Below are positions 63,559-64,000 of a stretch of 64,000 nucleotides of DNA, piece after piece (the stretch's first letter is position 1; each line of letters begins with the position of its first letter). The stretch lies in contig JAPLOF010000039.1 in NCBI GenBank assembly GCA_026692665.1, positions 1 through 64,000 of the forward strand. The letters run 5' to 3'. The position numbers and the translations under genes were made by a program. The notes under the pieces were generated by a model. That model worked only from the letters and a program-made list of their open reading frames with translations, was not told the origin of the DNA and did no database searches. This stretch comes from Planctomycetota bacterium (GTDB lineage: Bacteria; Planctomycetota; UBA1135; GCA-002686595).

Positions 63559-64000
63559 ATGGCTTTCGACTGGGACAAGATCACCGACCGCCTGGGGGCC
63601 TTCGGCGAGAGCGTCGGTACGACGCTGAAGGGCATCTTCGGCGCGCGCAACGAGCGCATGGTCAAGCGCCTGGAACCGTTGATCCAACAGATCAACGCGC
63701 TGGAGCCGTGGGCCAAGAGCCTCACCGCCGAGCAGTTCCACCAGAAGACGAACGAGTTCAAGGCTCAGGTGCAGAAGGGGGAGAAGACCCTCGAGGACCT
63801 GATCCCCGAGGCCTTCGCCCTGGTGCGCGAGGCCGCGGTCCGGACCCTCGGCATGCGCCACTACGACGTGCAGCTCGTCGGCGGCATGATCCTCCACGAG
63901 GGCAAGATCGCCGAGATGATGACGGGCGAGGGCAAGACCCTCGTCGCGACGCTGCCTCTCTACCTGAACGCCTTGTCGGGTCGGACCGTGTACCTCGTCA
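63559..64000 (+). CDS. secA: Preprotein translocase ATPase SecA, 3' end outside window
   Basis: The first 147 residues from ATG 63559. SecA drives protein export through SecYEG with ATP. The visible part holds the N-terminal amphipathic helix ([20 protein letters not shown]), the preceding-motif [20 protein letters not shown] and the Walker A region beginning at [20 protein letters not shown]. The first residues ([20 protein letters not shown]) differ from the usual MxxxLxK start. The gene is cut by the window edge but otherwise looks normal. Confidence 0.95.
   Translation, partial: MAFDWDKITDRLGAFGESVGTTLKGIFGARNERMVKRLEPLIQQINALEPWAKSLTAEQFHQKTNEFKAQVQKGEKTLEDLIPEAFALVREAAVRTLGMRHYDVQLVGGMILHEGKIAEMMTGEGKTLVATLPLYLNALSGRTVYLV

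Overview
The window is about 70% G+C, densely packed and uninterrupted by mobile DNA. It reads as chromosome from a Gram-negative-type bacterium with many secreted proteins and lipoproteins. The mix points to Planctomycetota, probably one of the GC-rich deep lineages: TPR-CHAT and caspase-fold proteins, Pmp-type repeat lipoproteins, a dockerin-like calcium repeat on an exonuclease-fold protein, a secreted haloperoxidase, an orphan response regulator with an unknown N-terminal domain, and a DUF3332 lipoprotein. This is inference from gene content; there is no rRNA or other marker in the window to confirm it. I see no tRNA, rRNA, CRISPR array, insertion sequence or prophage.

Layout. 1-6.6 kb: a truncated propeller lipoprotein, a Pmp-repeat lipoprotein, malate dehydrogenase (mdh), ribD and a TolB-like lipoprotein. 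6.6-13 kb: yidD-rnpA, an ALDH-fold protein lacking its catalytic residues, lysine 6-aminotransferase (lat), and a leftward run of DHH phosphoesterase, rlmN and two small exported proteins. 13.2-16.8 kb: one 1196-residue exported protein joining TPR, zinc-protease-like, DUF1080-like and Cys-less thioredoxin-like domains. 16.9-20.6 kb: the protein quality-control cluster tig-clpP-clpX, in which clpX carries an in-frame TAG inside its zinc finger. 20.9-26.3 kb: SRPBCC protein, two SUOX-fold paralogues, an outer-membrane barrel, a large lipoprotein, DUF3332, Nudix. 26.4-36.5 kb: EttA, a multi-pass membrane protein, TPR-CHAT, S41 peptidase, alpha/beta hydrolase. 36.5-46.8 kb: propeller protein, aminoadipate-semialdehyde dehydrogenase, then a five-gene rightward run (exonuclease-fold, membrane protein, NIL domain, gamma-glutamyltransferase, uvrB). 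47-50 kb: a TlpA-like thioredoxin with TGA at the first active-site cysteine position (probable selenoprotein), divergent from uvrC. 50-58 kb: caspase-fold/lipoprotein pair, carboxypeptidase-regulatory-like protein, haloperoxidase, di-haem peroxidase. 58-64 kb: EamA transporter with xerC/D, then a dksA-like zinc-finger gene, lspA, pyrD, a response regulator and the start of secA.

How genes work together. lat (8.6 kb) and the ALDH7-type dehydrogenase (38.6 kb) make a complete two-step route from lysine to 2-aminoadipate, while the ALDH-like gene beside lat looks catalytically dead. Trigger factor, ClpP and ClpX form the usual folding/proteolysis set. lspA and secA fit the heavy load of lipoproteins and exported proteins.

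The two most notable observations are the probable UGPC selenoprotein (47026-48039) and the amber codon in clpX (position 18338). Gene ends often carry strong GC hairpins, several abutting the stop codon. Several start codons have a TANNNT hexamer 9-12 bases upstream and no Shine-Dalgarno sequence, which suggests leaderless transcripts.
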